A stretch of 64,000 nt of DNA from Streptomyces candidus (lineage in GTDB: Bacteria > Actinomycetota > Actinomycetes > Streptomycetales > Streptomycetaceae): assembly GCF_014207445.1 (NCBI RefSeq), contig NZ_JACHEM010000011.1, positions 62,001 through 126,000 on the forward strand, read 5' to 3'. The position numbers were made by a program, and so were the translations under genes. The stretch's first letter is position 1, and each line of letters opens with the position of its first letter. The notes beneath the pieces were generated by a model that was not told the DNA's origin, ran no database searches, and worked only from the letters and a program-made list of their open reading frames with translations. Positions 9,714-17,709 of this stretch are shown piece after piece.

Positions 9714-10196
9714 TCAGTTTCCCGGCTCCGGCGGCAGCAGCGGCCCGCAGTCCCACTGCTGGAAGATCAGCCGGGTCTCCACCCGGGCGACCTCGCGCTG
9801 CGAGGTGAACTCGTCCAGCACGAGGCGCTGGAGGTCGGCGGTGTCCGCCACCGCCACCTGCACCAGGTAGTCGTCGGGGCCGGTGAGGTGGAACAGGGCC
9901 CGCGACTCCGGCAGTGCCCGGATCCGCTCCACGAACGGGCCGATCAACTCACGCCGGTGCGGGCGCACCTGTACGGACAGCAGCGCTTCGAGTCCGCGTC
10001 CGAGCTTCGCCGGGTCGAGCCTCAGCTGGTGTCCGAGGATCACCCCGGAGCGGCGCAGTCTGCCCACCCGGTCCAGGCAGGTGGAGGGCGCGATGCCGAC
10101 CTCGGCGGCAAGCTCCCGGTACGTCGTCCGGGCGTCGTTCTGCAACAGCCGCAGAATGTGCAGGTCGACCGTGTCCAGCGCGACGGAATCAGCCAT
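9714..10196 (-). CDS. Lrp/AsnC family transcriptional regulator
   Basis: A 160-residue regulator. It has a helix-turn-helix (LHILRLLQNDARTTYRELAAE, then APSTCLDRVGRLRRSGVI) and an AsnC/RAM domain (LSVQVRPHRRELIGPF, LTGPDDYLVQVAV). It is divergent from the PLP-dependent trans-sulfuration gene at 10257, which is the likely target, with an amino acid such as methionine or cysteine as a plausible effector (inference). The ATG at 10196 has no ribosome binding site but follows a -10-like TACGTT (opposite strand 10203-10208) by six bases, suggesting a leaderless transcript. Confidence 0.9.
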   Translation of the reverse strand: MADSVALDTVDLHILRLLQNDARTTYRELAAEVGIAPSTCLDRVGRLRRSGVILGHQLRLDPAKLGRGLEALLSVQVRPHRRELIGPFVERIRALPESRALFHLTGPDDYLVQVAVADTADLQRLVLDEFTSQREVARVETRLIFQQWDCGPLLPPEPGN

Positions 10197-10202
10197 TTGT
10201 CG

Positions 10203-10208
10203 AACGTA
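10203..10208 (-). promoter_or_regulatory. Candidate -10 element of the second Lrp/AsnC gene
   Basis: On the minus strand TACGTT fits TANNNT and ends six bases before the ATG at 10196. No convincing -35 was found. The spacing implies a leaderless mRNA. Confidence 0.3.
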
Positions 10209-10256
10209 GCACGGGTATCCTCCACCGCACCCCGATGGATGTTCAGACTGCGAACC

Positions 10257-11651
10257 ATGAGAGACGCTTCCGCGCCCACACCCCGGGCCCCCCGCTCGCA
10301 GGCCGCACCCCAGGCCCGCGCCCCGCAGTCCTCGCCCCGCATCCCGGCCGCCCCGCACACCGTCCCGCACGCCCTGGCCACTCGGGCGGTGCACGCCGGC
10401 CGTGAGGACCTCGCCGCGCTGGGCGTGCACGCGGTGCCGCTCGACCTGTCGACGACCTACCCCTCGTACGACAGCCGGGCCGAGGCCGCGCGCATCGACG
10501 AGTTCGCCACCACCGGCGCCCGGCCGGACGGTCCGCCGGTGTACGCCCGGCTCGACAATCCGACCACCGCCCGCTTCGAGGACGCCCTCGCCCGCCTCGA
10601 AGGGACCGAGAGCGCGGTCGCCTTCGCCAGTGGAATGGCGGCGCTGACCGCCGTCCTGCTCGTACGGTCCTCCCAGGGCCTGCGGCACGTGGTGGCGGTC
10701 CGGCCGCTGTACGGATGCAGCGACCACCTGCTGACGGGCGGGCTGCTGGGCACCGAGGTGACCTGGGTGGACCGCGGCGATCCGGCCGCCGTCGCCGAGG
10801 CGATACGCCCCGACACCGGACTCGTCATGGTCGAGACCCCGGCCAACCCCACCCTCGCCGAGATCGACATCGCCGCCGTCGCGGACGCCTGCGGACCGGT
10901 GCCGCTGCTCGTCGACAGCACCTTCGCCACGCCCGTGCTCCAGCGGCCCGCGGAGGACGGGGCACGGCTGGTGCTGCACAGCGCGACCAAGTACCTGGGC
11001 GGTCACGGCGACGTGCTCGGCGGCGTGGTGGCCTGCGACGAGGAGTCCGCGGGGCAGCTGCGCCAGGTGCGGTTCGCCACCGGCGGTGTACTGCATCCGC
11101 TGGCCGGATACCTGCTGCTGCGGGGCCTTTCCACCCTGCCGGTACGGATGCGGGCCGCCTCGGCGACCGCCGCCGAACTCGTCCGCCGCCTGGCGGCCGA
11201 CCCTCGCGTGTCCCGCGTGCACTATCCCGAACTCGGCGGGGCGATGATCGCCTTCGAGGTGTACGGCGACCCGCACGAGGTGATCGCCGGCGTCCGGCTG
11301 ATCACCCCGGCGGTCAGTCTCGGCAGCGTGGACACCCTCATCCAGCACCCGGCCTCCATCAGCCACCGGATCGTGGCCGAGGGAGACCGGCGGTCGGCGG
11401 GCGTCAGCGACCGGTTGCTGCGGATGTCGGTCGGCCTGGAGGACGTCGAGGACCTGTGGCGGGACCTGTGCGAGGCGCTCGCGGCGGCCGGCGGGGCGGC
11501 GACCGGAAGCGTGACCGCCGCGAACACGTGCACCGCGGGTGCGACGGCCGCCGTCAGCTCCGGCCGGACCGGTGCTGACCGGTCGCCGTCGTCCGCTGCC
11601 CGTACGGAAGCGGCGGCACCTGCGCCCCTACCGGTGCCGGCTGCGGGCTGA
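10257..11651 (+). CDS. PLP-dependent trans-sulfuration enzyme (Cys/Met metabolism family)
   Basis: A 464-residue fold-type I PLP enzyme of the cystathionine gamma-lyase/synthase and methionine gamma-lyase family. Seen: LDLSTTYPSYD, the YARLDNPTTARFEDALARLEG segment in two parts, SGMAALTAVLL, MVETPANPTL, DSTFATP and the PLP lysine in LHSATKYLGGHGD. Which reaction it catalyses (beta/gamma elimination or replacement) is not decidable here. Two features are odd: about 45 Ala/Pro-rich residues before the catalytic domain, and a tail of about 50 residues past the normal end that overlaps the convergent gene by 98 bp. Starts at 10239 and 10257 are both possible; neither has a clear ribosome binding site. 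Confidence 0.87.
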   Translation: MRDASAPTPRAPRSQAAPQARAPQSSPRIPAAPHTVPHALATRAVHAGREDLAALGVHAVPLDLSTTYPSYDSRAEAARIDEFATTGARPDGPPVYARLDNPTTARFEDALARLEGTESAVAFASGMAALTAVLLVRSSQGLRHVVAVRPLYGCSDHLLTGGLLGTEVTWVDRGDPAAVAEAIRPDTGLVMVETPANPTLAEIDIAAVADACGPVPLLVDSTFATPVLQRPAEDGARLVLHSATKYLGGHGDVLGGVVACDEESAGQLRQVRFATGGVLHPLAGYLLLRGLSTLPVRMRAASATAAELVRRLAADPRVSRVHYPELGGAMIAFEVYGDPHEVIAGVRLITPAVSLGSVDTLIQHPASISHRIVAEGDRRSAGVSDRLLRMSVGLEDVEDLWRDLCEALAAAGGAATGSVTAANTCTAGATAAVSSGRTGADRSPSSAARTEAAAPAPLPVPAAG

Positions 11652-13005
11652 GCCGGGCCGTGACGACGAGCGTCCCCTCCTCCACCTGGTAGTCCAGGGG
11701 CAGCCCGAGCCCGCGCATCGCGGCGACCATCCCGGTGTTGGAGGCCTGGGTGACGGCGTACACGCTGCCGCAGTGCGCCTCGACGGCGAGCGCCACCAGC
11801 CGGGACAGCAGTTCGGCGCCGATGCCGCGCCGCTGCCAGTCGTCCTCCACGATCAGCGCCACCTCCGTCTCGTCGCCGTCCCACAGCAGGTGGCCCAGGG
11901 CGACGAGACGGCCGGAGGCGGTCTGCACGGCGAGGGTGCGCCCGTAGCGGGGGCTGAGAAGGTGGTTGAGGTAGCGGTCCGCGTCGCCGACCGGGCCGTG
12001 GTAGCGGAGGTTGAGGGTCCGCTCGGAGCAGCGCTCGTGCATGGCGAGCGCCGCCTCGACGTCGTCGGGGCCGGCCCGGCGGATCGTGATCGCATTGCCC
12101 TCGGGCAGCGTCAGCACGTCCTGGCTGCGGGGGAGCCGGGGCCCGAGCCGGGCGTCCAGCTCCACGAGAGCCCGTGCCCGCGCGAACTCCGTCGGTGTGA
12201 ACGGGAGGTAGGGGCGGTCCACGGTGATCGCCCCGCCGGACGGGTCGCGCAGCCGCATCACCGTCCCCTCCAGTACGCCTTCCACGGGTGCGTCCTGCCC
12301 GGTCGGCCGTCCGGTGAGGGTGGTCGCGGGCAGCGAGTGAATGGTGCAGCGACCGAGCAACTGGCGCAATGCGAGAGGGAGTTCGGCTGCGTCGAGCGCC
12401 GTGCGGGTGGCAAGTCCGAGCACCCTGGTCGGCGCGTCGACGAGGTCGTGCGCGTCGGCCCGCTCCAGCCAGGTGTCCCGCGCGCCGACGCCCGCGATCT
12501 CCCGCGAGAGGTCCCGTGCCTGGAGGGCGGCCGGCGCGCGGAGCAGGAGCTCGTCCACCGTGCCGTCGCCCAGCGGGTGCGTCTGGAGGGTCAGGATGTC
12601 GACCCGCAGCCCGGCCAGGACGGTGCACAGCGCGGCGAGCGACCCCGGCTCGTCCTTGACGGTCGTGCGCATCCGCCACAGGGAGGTCTCCCGGAGTTCG
12701 TCGTCCGCCAGGTCCGTTGCGGACGCCCCGGTATCCGCGGCGGAAGGCGGCGGGGGAGGTGCGTGGCTGTGCCTGCGTGCCCACCAGGTGTGGAAGCCGG
12801 CGGTGGCGGCCAGGGCCACCGCCGACACGATGAGCAGCACGGGGCCCTCCGGACCATGCACGATCATGTTCGCGACCGAGTCGGCGACCGCCACCGCCGT
12901 GAACAGGGCGGCGAGTTCGACGAGATCGCGGCGCCAGTGATGCCGGTGGTGGCGGGGACGAGCCGGCTTCTTGGTGGCGGCGGCGAGGTCATTCGTGTGG
13001 GTCAT
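11554..13005 (-). CDS. Membrane-anchored ACT-GNAT acetyltransferase
   Basis: A 483-residue fusion. Residues 1-25 are His/Lys/Arg rich; two hydrophobic segments (about 28-48 and 55-75) look like a hairpin membrane anchor; a Pro/Ala linker follows. An ACT amino-acid-binding domain runs from about 108 to 170 (VKDEPGSLAALCTVLAGLRVDIL), a middle region of unclear fold follows, and a GNAT acetyltransferase domain starts near 300 (ITIRRAGPDDVEAAL; acetyl-CoA loop DDWQRRGIGAELLSRL). Soluble actinobacterial ACT-GNAT enzymes are known to acetylate proteins such as acyl-CoA synthetases under amino acid control; by analogy this may do so at the membrane (inference). It ends inside the convergent PLP gene. 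Confidence 0.85.
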   Translation of the reverse strand: MTHTNDLAAATKKPARPRHHRHHWRRDLVELAALFTAVAVADSVANMIVHGPEGPVLLIVSAVALAATAGFHTWWARRHSHAPPPPPSAADTGASATDLADDELRETSLWRMRTTVKDEPGSLAALCTVLAGLRVDILTLQTHPLGDGTVDELLLRAPAALQARDLSREIAGVGARDTWLERADAHDLVDAPTRVLGLATRTALDAAELPLALRQLLGRCTIHSLPATTLTGRPTGQDAPVEGVLEGTVMRLRDPSGGAITVDRPYLPFTPTEFARARALVELDARLGPRLPRSQDVLTLPEGNAITIRRAGPDDVEAALAMHERCSERTLNLRYHGPVGDADRYLNHLLSPRYGRTLAVQTASGRLVALGHLLWDGDETEVALIVEDDWQRRGIGAELLSRLVALAVEAHCGSVYAVTQASNTGMVAAMRGLGLPLDYQVEEGTLVVTARLSPQPAPVGAQVPPLPYGQRTTATGQHRSGRS

Positions 13006-13383
13006 GACCCCACTGTGGCTGAGCGGTGTTGCGCGATCACGAACGGTTTGTGACTGACGGGTTAAGCGTGCTTCCGGTCGATTCGCTGCGATTTCCCGTC
13101 CGCAGGAACCGTTGCCGGCCGTTGCCGGCCGTTGCTTCCGTCTGCCGGCGCGGTGCAGTGCGCGGCGCGGGCAGTGCGCGGCGCGGGCAGTGCGCCTGGT
13201 TCAGGTACCCGCGATTGCCGATCACCGCCCCGTGCAGAATCCCGAAGCCCCGGCGGAGCGTGCGCTGGCGTGCCATGCAGACGCTCAGTGCGGCGATGAC
13301 CACGGTGTTGACCCCGACGGCCAGGGCCGTACCCGCGTCAGGGTGCTGTCGCCGCCGTCGGCGGCCCCACTCCGGAGGTGGCG
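13006..13383. other. Gene-free stretch with short tandem repeats and a possible gene remnant
   Basis: No convincing gene lies between the ACT-GNAT gene start and the hydrolase stop. The stretch holds two short tandem repeats (listed separately). On the minus strand, about 13178-13350 reads as a hydrophobic segment (TALAVGVNTVVIAALSVCMA) followed by basic residues, with G/C-rich third positions. This could be a decayed small membrane protein, but no ribosome binding site or family match supports it. Confidence 0.35.
13111..13195. repeat. Two adjacent short tandem repeats (10 bp and 16 bp units)
   Basis: GTTGCCGGCC is repeated 2.5 times from 13111 to 13135, and GCAGTGCGCGGCGCGG 2.6 times from 13155 to 13195. 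Both lie in non-coding DNA upstream of the ACT-GNAT gene. Confidence 0.8.
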
Positions 13384-14214
13384 TCAGCGACCGGTGTTCA
13401 GAATGACCCGGGCCACCAGTGCCGGATCGTCGCTCATCGGAACGTGCCCGCAGCCGGGCAGCCTGACCAGCCGGGCGCCCGGTATGACGCCCTTCGCCCT
13501 GACCCCCTGCCGACGCAGCAGCAGCCTGTCGCGGGTTCCCCAGGCGATCGTCACGGGAATGTCGGTGATGTCGTCCCGGTACTGGACGGTCAGCCCGGCG
13601 CGCAGCGTCGGCTCGAACCCGGCGGCCCCCCGCAGGGCGAGGGTCTCCGCGACGACGGCCTCGGGGGAACGCCGCCCCGGCTTCGCGTAGATCGCGCTGG
13701 TCAGCGCGGACCGCCCGGCCCCGCTCCGGGCCAGCCGTTCGACCAACGGCAGCGGCATCCCCTTGGCCACCGCCCGCAGTCCGCGCAACGTCGCGTAGGC
13801 GTAACGCCGTTCGGACTGCGTCCAGAACCCGGCCGGCGACAGCGCCGTTACCGACCGTGCCAGCTTCTCGCGGGCCATCCCCAGGGCGAACAGCCCGCCC
13901 AGCGAGTTCCCCGCCACGTGCGGCCGCTCGACGCCCAGCGTCTCGCACAGTGCCCCCAGGACGGGCACCATCGCGTCCATGTCGTACGACATCCCCTCGG
14001 GCAGAGCGGGTGAGGCCCCGAAACCGGGCAGGTCCACGGCGATCACGTCGCGTTCGGCCGAAAGCGCCGACAGCACGGGCTCCCAGGCCTGCCAGTGGTG
14101 GCCTATGCCGTGCAGCAGGAGCAACGGCTCGCCGCGCCCCGCCCGCTCGTACACGGCGGAGACGGTGCGCGGTCCGCGCCGGGACGGGACGGTGAACTCG
14201 ACGGTGGTGCTCAT
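13384..14214 (-). CDS. Alpha/beta hydrolase
   Basis: A 276-residue alpha/beta hydrolase fold protein. The oxyanion region is LLLLHGIGHHWQAW, the nucleophile elbow GNSLGG, and the C-terminal catalytic His is in GCGHVPMSDDP; an acidic residue before IAWGTRDRLL completes a plausible triad. The substrate is unknown. The ATG at 14214 is supported by GAGGAG eight bases upstream; an ATG at 14256 would add 14 residues. It is divergent from an ECF41-type sigma factor gene, with 141 bp between, so it may be part of that factor's target set. Confidence 0.87.
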   Translation of the reverse strand: MSTTVEFTVPSRRGPRTVSAVYERAGRGEPLLLLHGIGHHWQAWEPVLSALSAERDVIAVDLPGFGASPALPEGMSYDMDAMVPVLGALCETLGVERPHVAGNSLGGLFALGMAREKLARSVTALSPAGFWTQSERRYAYATLRGLRAVAKGMPLPLVERLARSGAGRSALTSAIYAKPGRRSPEAVVAETLALRGAAGFEPTLRAGLTVQYRDDITDIPVTIAWGTRDRLLLRRQGVRAKGVIPGARLVRLPGCGHVPMSDDPALVARVILNTGR

Positions 14215-14355
14215 GGGGCTGCTCCTCGGGGTCGTGAACGGTCGGTCGGTCATCACTACCCGTCAGTAGCGCAGTGTTCAAGGGCGCGGACAGGAGTGCG
14301 CGCGCGGAGCCCGTCGGGGGTGGACATCGTCGGGACCGTGGGCTGGGATGGACCG

Positions 14356-15258
14356 GTGAAAGCCGACACCGCAGACACCCGCAACGACCTGGCCGCCGTC
14401 TTCGAGGAGCACCGCCCCGTGCTCACCGGTGTCGCCTACCGCATGCTCGGCCGGGTCGCCGACGCGGAGGACGTCGTGCAGGAGGCCTGGCTGCGCTGGT
14501 CCGCCGAGAGCCGCGAGGACGTCCGGACGCCGCGCGCCTTCCTCGTGCGGATCACCACCCGGCTCGCCATCGACCGGCTGCGGCACGTGCAGTCGCGCCG
14601 CGAGGCGTACGTCGGACCCTGGCTGCCCGAGCCGTACGAGACGGACTTCGGCGCCGGCGTCCCCGACACCGCCGAGCGTGCGGTGCTCGCGGACTCGGTC
14701 TCGCTCGCCGTCCTGGTCGTCCTCGAATCGCTGTCGCCGCTGGAGCGTGCGGTGTTCGTCCTGCGGGAGGCGTTCGGCTTCCCGTACGGGGAGATCGCCA
14801 CGGTCCTCGACAGGGCCGAGCCGGCGGTCCGCCAGCTCGCCGGGCGGGCGCGCCGGCACGTGGAGGAGCGCAAACCGCGTTACGAGGTGGACCCGGCGCA
14901 GCAGCGCGACCTCACCGAACGGTTCCTCGCCGCGGCCGCCGGCGGGGACCTCGCCGAACTGCTCTCGCTGCTGGCCCCCGGAGTGCGCCTGGTCGGCGAC
15001 GGCGGCGGCAAGGTGCGGCTGGCGCTGCGGGTGGTGGAGGGTGCGGACAAGGTGGCGCGCTTCCTGCTGGGCGTGGCGAAGAAGGCCGTCCCGGGCACGG
15101 AGCTGCGCCTCACCGAGCTCAACGGCGGGCCCGCCCTGCTCACCCTGGTGGACGGAAAGCCGGACAGCGCCTTCCAGCTGGACGTCGCCGACGGCCGCAT
15201 CCAGTGCGTCTATATCATGCGCAACCCGGACAAACTCGCAGGAATCTCACGCTCATAG
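14356..15258 (+). CDS. ECF41-family RNA polymerase sigma factor (SigJ-like)
   Basis: A 300-residue extracytoplasmic-function sigma factor with a C-terminal SnoaL-like extension. Sigma region 2 (AYRMLGRVADAEDVVQEAWLRW), region 4 (SPLERAVFVLREAFGFPYGEIA) and two ECF41 hallmarks are visible: WLPEP at about residues 89-93 between the sigma domains and DGGGK at about 215-219 in the extension. In this family the extension itself acts as a built-in regulator instead of an anti-sigma factor. The carboxymuconolactone decarboxylase/oxidoreductase-type partner usually next to ECF41 genes is absent; a divergent alpha/beta hydrolase is there instead. The GTG at 14356 is preceded by GGGATGGA; in-frame GTGs at 14320 and 14338 are alternatives. 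Confidence 0.9.
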   Translation: MKADTADTRNDLAAVFEEHRPVLTGVAYRMLGRVADAEDVVQEAWLRWSAESREDVRTPRAFLVRITTRLAIDRLRHVQSRREAYVGPWLPEPYETDFGAGVPDTAERAVLADSVSLAVLVVLESLSPLERAVFVLREAFGFPYGEIATVLDRAEPAVRQLAGRARRHVEERKPRYEVDPAQQRDLTERFLAAAAGGDLAELLSLLAPGVRLVGDGGGKVRLALRVVEGADKVARFLLGVAKKAVPGTELRLTELNGGPALLTLVDGKPDSAFQLDVADGRIQCVYIMRNPDKLAGISRS

Positions 15259-15336
15259 CACGAATCAACCCGCGAGTACCGCGAACCGCCCCGCATTCGA
15301 TCCCGAACGCGGGGCGTTCTGCTGTCTCGTGGCGGA

Positions 15337-15371
15337 TTGGTCTTGACCAACCAGATGTGCCGTCCTATGGT
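15337..15371 (+). promoter_or_regulatory. Promoter with palindromic GntR-type operator
   Basis: TTGGTCTTGACCAA at 15337-15350 is a perfect inverted repeat (TTGGTC/GACCAA, 2-bp centre). Its right half contains TTGACC (15343-15348), which forms a -35 element with TATGGT at 15366-15371 at an ideal 17-bp spacing. The core differs at one base from the DasR-type element TGGTCTAGACCA. A GntR regulator gene starts 85 bp downstream, so autoregulation by blocking the -35 region is likely. Confidence 0.65.
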
Positions 15372-15455
15372 CGCAGGGTTAGTGAAAGAACCTTTAATAA
15401 ACAAAGGCGCGGAACACGGGATGCCGCGGGCCACGCGGCGATGCGGAGGATCAGG

Positions 15456-16202
15456 GTGGGGACCACGCAGCTCGAAACGGTGCCGGAGCCGAAGTACTGG
15501 CACCTCAAGACCGTGCTCAGCCAGGCACTCGACTCCGATTTCTCGGTGGGCGAGGTCCTGCCCAACGAGCGCGACCTGGCCGCCCGTTTCGGCGTCGCCC
15601 GCGCCACGCTCCGTCAGGCGCTCGAACAACTGGAGCTGGAAGGCCGTCTCCAGCGCCGCCGAGGGGTGGGCACCACGGTCGCCCCGCCCCGGGTCGACGT
15701 CTCCACCGCGCAGTACGCCTGGCCCGGTACGTCCGGCGACACCTGGCAGCCGGTCGACTGCACGAGCGCCGTCGCTCCGGTCGCGGTGGGCCGCATGCTC
15801 GGCACCGACCCCCGGGACGAGCTGCACACGGTACGGCGCATCCGCACGACGCACGGCCAGCCGGTCGCCGCCGAGCTGCTGTACGTACCGGCCGCCTCGG
15901 TGCCCCAACTCCCGGCCGCGGAAGCCCCGTCCGGACCCGCCCGCGCCCGTATCGTGCTGCGCGAACTCCAGCGGCTCGGCCTGGAGGGTCAGGACCGCGC
16001 CGTCGAGCTGGGCTCCGCGCGCGCGGACGACGCCAGGGAACTCGACCGGCTGCCCGGCGCACCCGTCCTGGTCGTCACCACCCGCTACTTCGCGGCGGGC
16101 CGAACGGCCGCCGTCTCCGTCGCCACGTACCGGGCGGACACCTGTCGCCTGACCTTCGGCGACTCCGGCGACCTCGAAATCACCCACCCCGCCCCCGCCT
16201 GA
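15456..16202 (+). CDS. GntR family regulator with UTRA domain (HutC/DasR type)
   Basis: A 248-residue regulator. The N-terminal winged helix-turn-helix (LKTVLSQALDSDFSVGEVLPNERDLAARFGV, given in parts; ATLRQALEQLELEGRL; RRRGVGTTVAPP) is followed by a UTRA effector domain from about residue 95 (LHTVRRIRTTHGQPVAAELLYVP ... VLVVTTRYF). Members of this subfamily bind amino-sugar phosphates, histidine intermediates or similar small molecules; the effector here is unknown. The GTG at 15456 is chosen because GGAGGA sits six bases upstream. The promoter carries a palindrome like those bound by this family. Confidence 0.9.
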   Translation: MGTTQLETVPEPKYWHLKTVLSQALDSDFSVGEVLPNERDLAARFGVARATLRQALEQLELEGRLQRRRGVGTTVAPPRVDVSTAQYAWPGTSGDTWQPVDCTSAVAPVAVGRMLGTDPRDELHTVRRIRTTHGQPVAAELLYVPAASVPQLPAAEAPSGPARARIVLRELQRLGLEGQDRAVELGSARADDARELDRLPGAPVLVVTTRYFAAGRTAAVSVATYRADTCRLTFGDSGDLEITHPAPA

Positions 16203-16349
16203 CCCGGCGAGGCATCCCCGTTTGATCCCCTGCAAGAGCGAAGTGGAGTGCTCGGGGGAGGGCGGGCAAGGGAACGGCCGCACGGGACGCGCACCCGTGG
16301 CCGCTGCCTCCCGCCCCGCCCCGTGCCCCACGCCCGGCCGAGCAGTCCC

Positions 16350-17537
16350 TCACCGCCGCGCCGTCACCGTGGTCTCCACCGCGAACATCTGCTCCTCCAC
16401 GTGGTCCAGCGCCAGCCTCAGCGCCCCCGTCGCCACCGAAGCCTCGCCCAGCAGCGACAGCGCCACCCGCGGCGGCCGCAGGCAGTAACGCTCCAACTCG
16501 CTCCGCAGCGGCTCCAGTACGCCGTCGATCCCGGCCGCCCACCCGCCGATCACCACCAGTTCCGGGTCGAGCGCGAGCACCAGCGCCGCCACGTCGTGCA
16601 CCAGCCGCTGCAGGAATCTCTCGACCGCGGCCTGCGCCTGCGCGTCGCCCCGCCTGGCCTCCGCGAACACCACGGCCACCGCCTGCTCGTCCAGCGGGTG
16701 CAGCGGTTCGCCCGTGGTGGACAGCAGCTTCTCGGGCGTGGCCTCGCGGCCCAGCAGGTGCAGCGCACCGATCTCGCCCGCCGCACCGCCGTATCCCCGG
16801 TGCAGTCGCCCGCCGATCAGCGAACCGGCTCCGGGGCTCAGTCCCGCCAGGACGAACACCAGGTCGTCGGTGTCCTGACCCACGCCCTTCCAGTGTTCGG
16901 CCACGGCCGCCGCGTTGGCGTCGTTCTCGACCAGCACCGGGCACCGGAACGAACGGCGCAGACGCTCGCCGAGCGGCAGCCCCGTCCAGCCGGGCAGCGC
17001 CGTACCGAGCCGTACGGTCCCGCCGGCCTCCACGATGCCGGGGGTGCCGACGCCGACCGCCCGCAGCGAACTGCGCGGCACGCCGGTCCTGCGCAGCACG
17101 TCGGCGACCACCTGGCGCACCCGCTCCAGGCGGTCGTCCGCACCCAGGCTCTCGTCGACCTCGCGCGACCCGGCCCCGACGATGCGGCCGTCGAGCCCGG
17201 ACAGGAGTGCCGCGATCCGGTGCGGACTGATCTCGACACCGAGCAGGTGGCCCGCCTCGGCCCGGAACCGGAACCGTCGCGCCGGCCGTCCCTGCCGCTT
17301 CGCGCCGCCCTCTTCGGCCGCGCTCTCGACGACCACCAGGCCGGCTTCGATGAGCCCCTCGACCACGCCTTCGACGGTGGGCCGGGACAGCCCGGTGACC
17401 CGGGTGAGGTCGGTCAGCGTGGGGCAGTCCGTCGTGTCCGAGGAGAAGGAGGTGCCCGCCCCGCGCAGCGCGTGCAGGACCACCGAGGAGTTGATCCGCC
17501 GCAACAGAGAGGGGTCCCCGCCGGTCAGTCGCCCCAA
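16350..17537 (-). CDS. ROK family transcriptional regulator
   Basis: A 395-residue protein with an N-terminal helix-turn-helix (LTDLTRVTGLSRPTVEGVVEGLIEAGLV) and a C-terminal ROK domain related to sugar kinases (LLGVEISPHRIAALL, AVGVGTPGIVEAGGTV, VLVENDANAAAVAEHW, VIGGWAAGIDGVLEPL). The usual ROK zinc cluster (GEIGH and CxCGxxGC) is missing: the motif reads GEIGALHLLG and no Cys cluster follows, so metal binding and perhaps kinase activity are lost. The start is a TTG at 17537, fixed by GGGAGG five bases upstream. It is convergent with the GntR gene. The sugar ligand is unknown. Confidence 0.87.
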   Translation of the reverse strand: MGRLTGGDPSLLRRINSSVVLHALRGAGTSFSSDTTDCPTLTDLTRVTGLSRPTVEGVVEGLIEAGLVVVESAAEEGGAKRQGRPARRFRFRAEAGHLLGVEISPHRIAALLSGLDGRIVGAGSREVDESLGADDRLERVRQVVADVLRRTGVPRSSLRAVGVGTPGIVEAGGTVRLGTALPGWTGLPLGERLRRSFRCPVLVENDANAAAVAEHWKGVGQDTDDLVFVLAGLSPGAGSLIGGRLHRGYGGAAGEIGALHLLGREATPEKLLSTTGEPLHPLDEQAVAVVFAEARRGDAQAQAAVERFLQRLVHDVAALVLALDPELVVIGGWAAGIDGVLEPLRSELERYCLRPPRVALSLLGEASVATGALRLALDHVEEQMFAVETTVTARR

Positions 17538-17709
17538 CGTGTCCTCCCAGCTCGTACGCGTGTCTGCGGATCGTACTCGGTGCCGACACGCCGGAGCGAG
17601 CCGCACCGAACGCGGCCCGCTTCCGTCCGCTCCGCGCGCCGGCCCGGGGTGTGCGCACGTGCGGCCCCGGTCGGTCCACCGCCGTGCGCGAGGCGGTGGA
17701 CCAAGGGCG

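Noticed and set aside
14215..14355. ECF41 autoregulated promoter in the hydrolase/sigma gap
   Set aside because: No sequence close to the TGTCACA and CGTC elements expected for this family at a suitable spacing was found on either strand.
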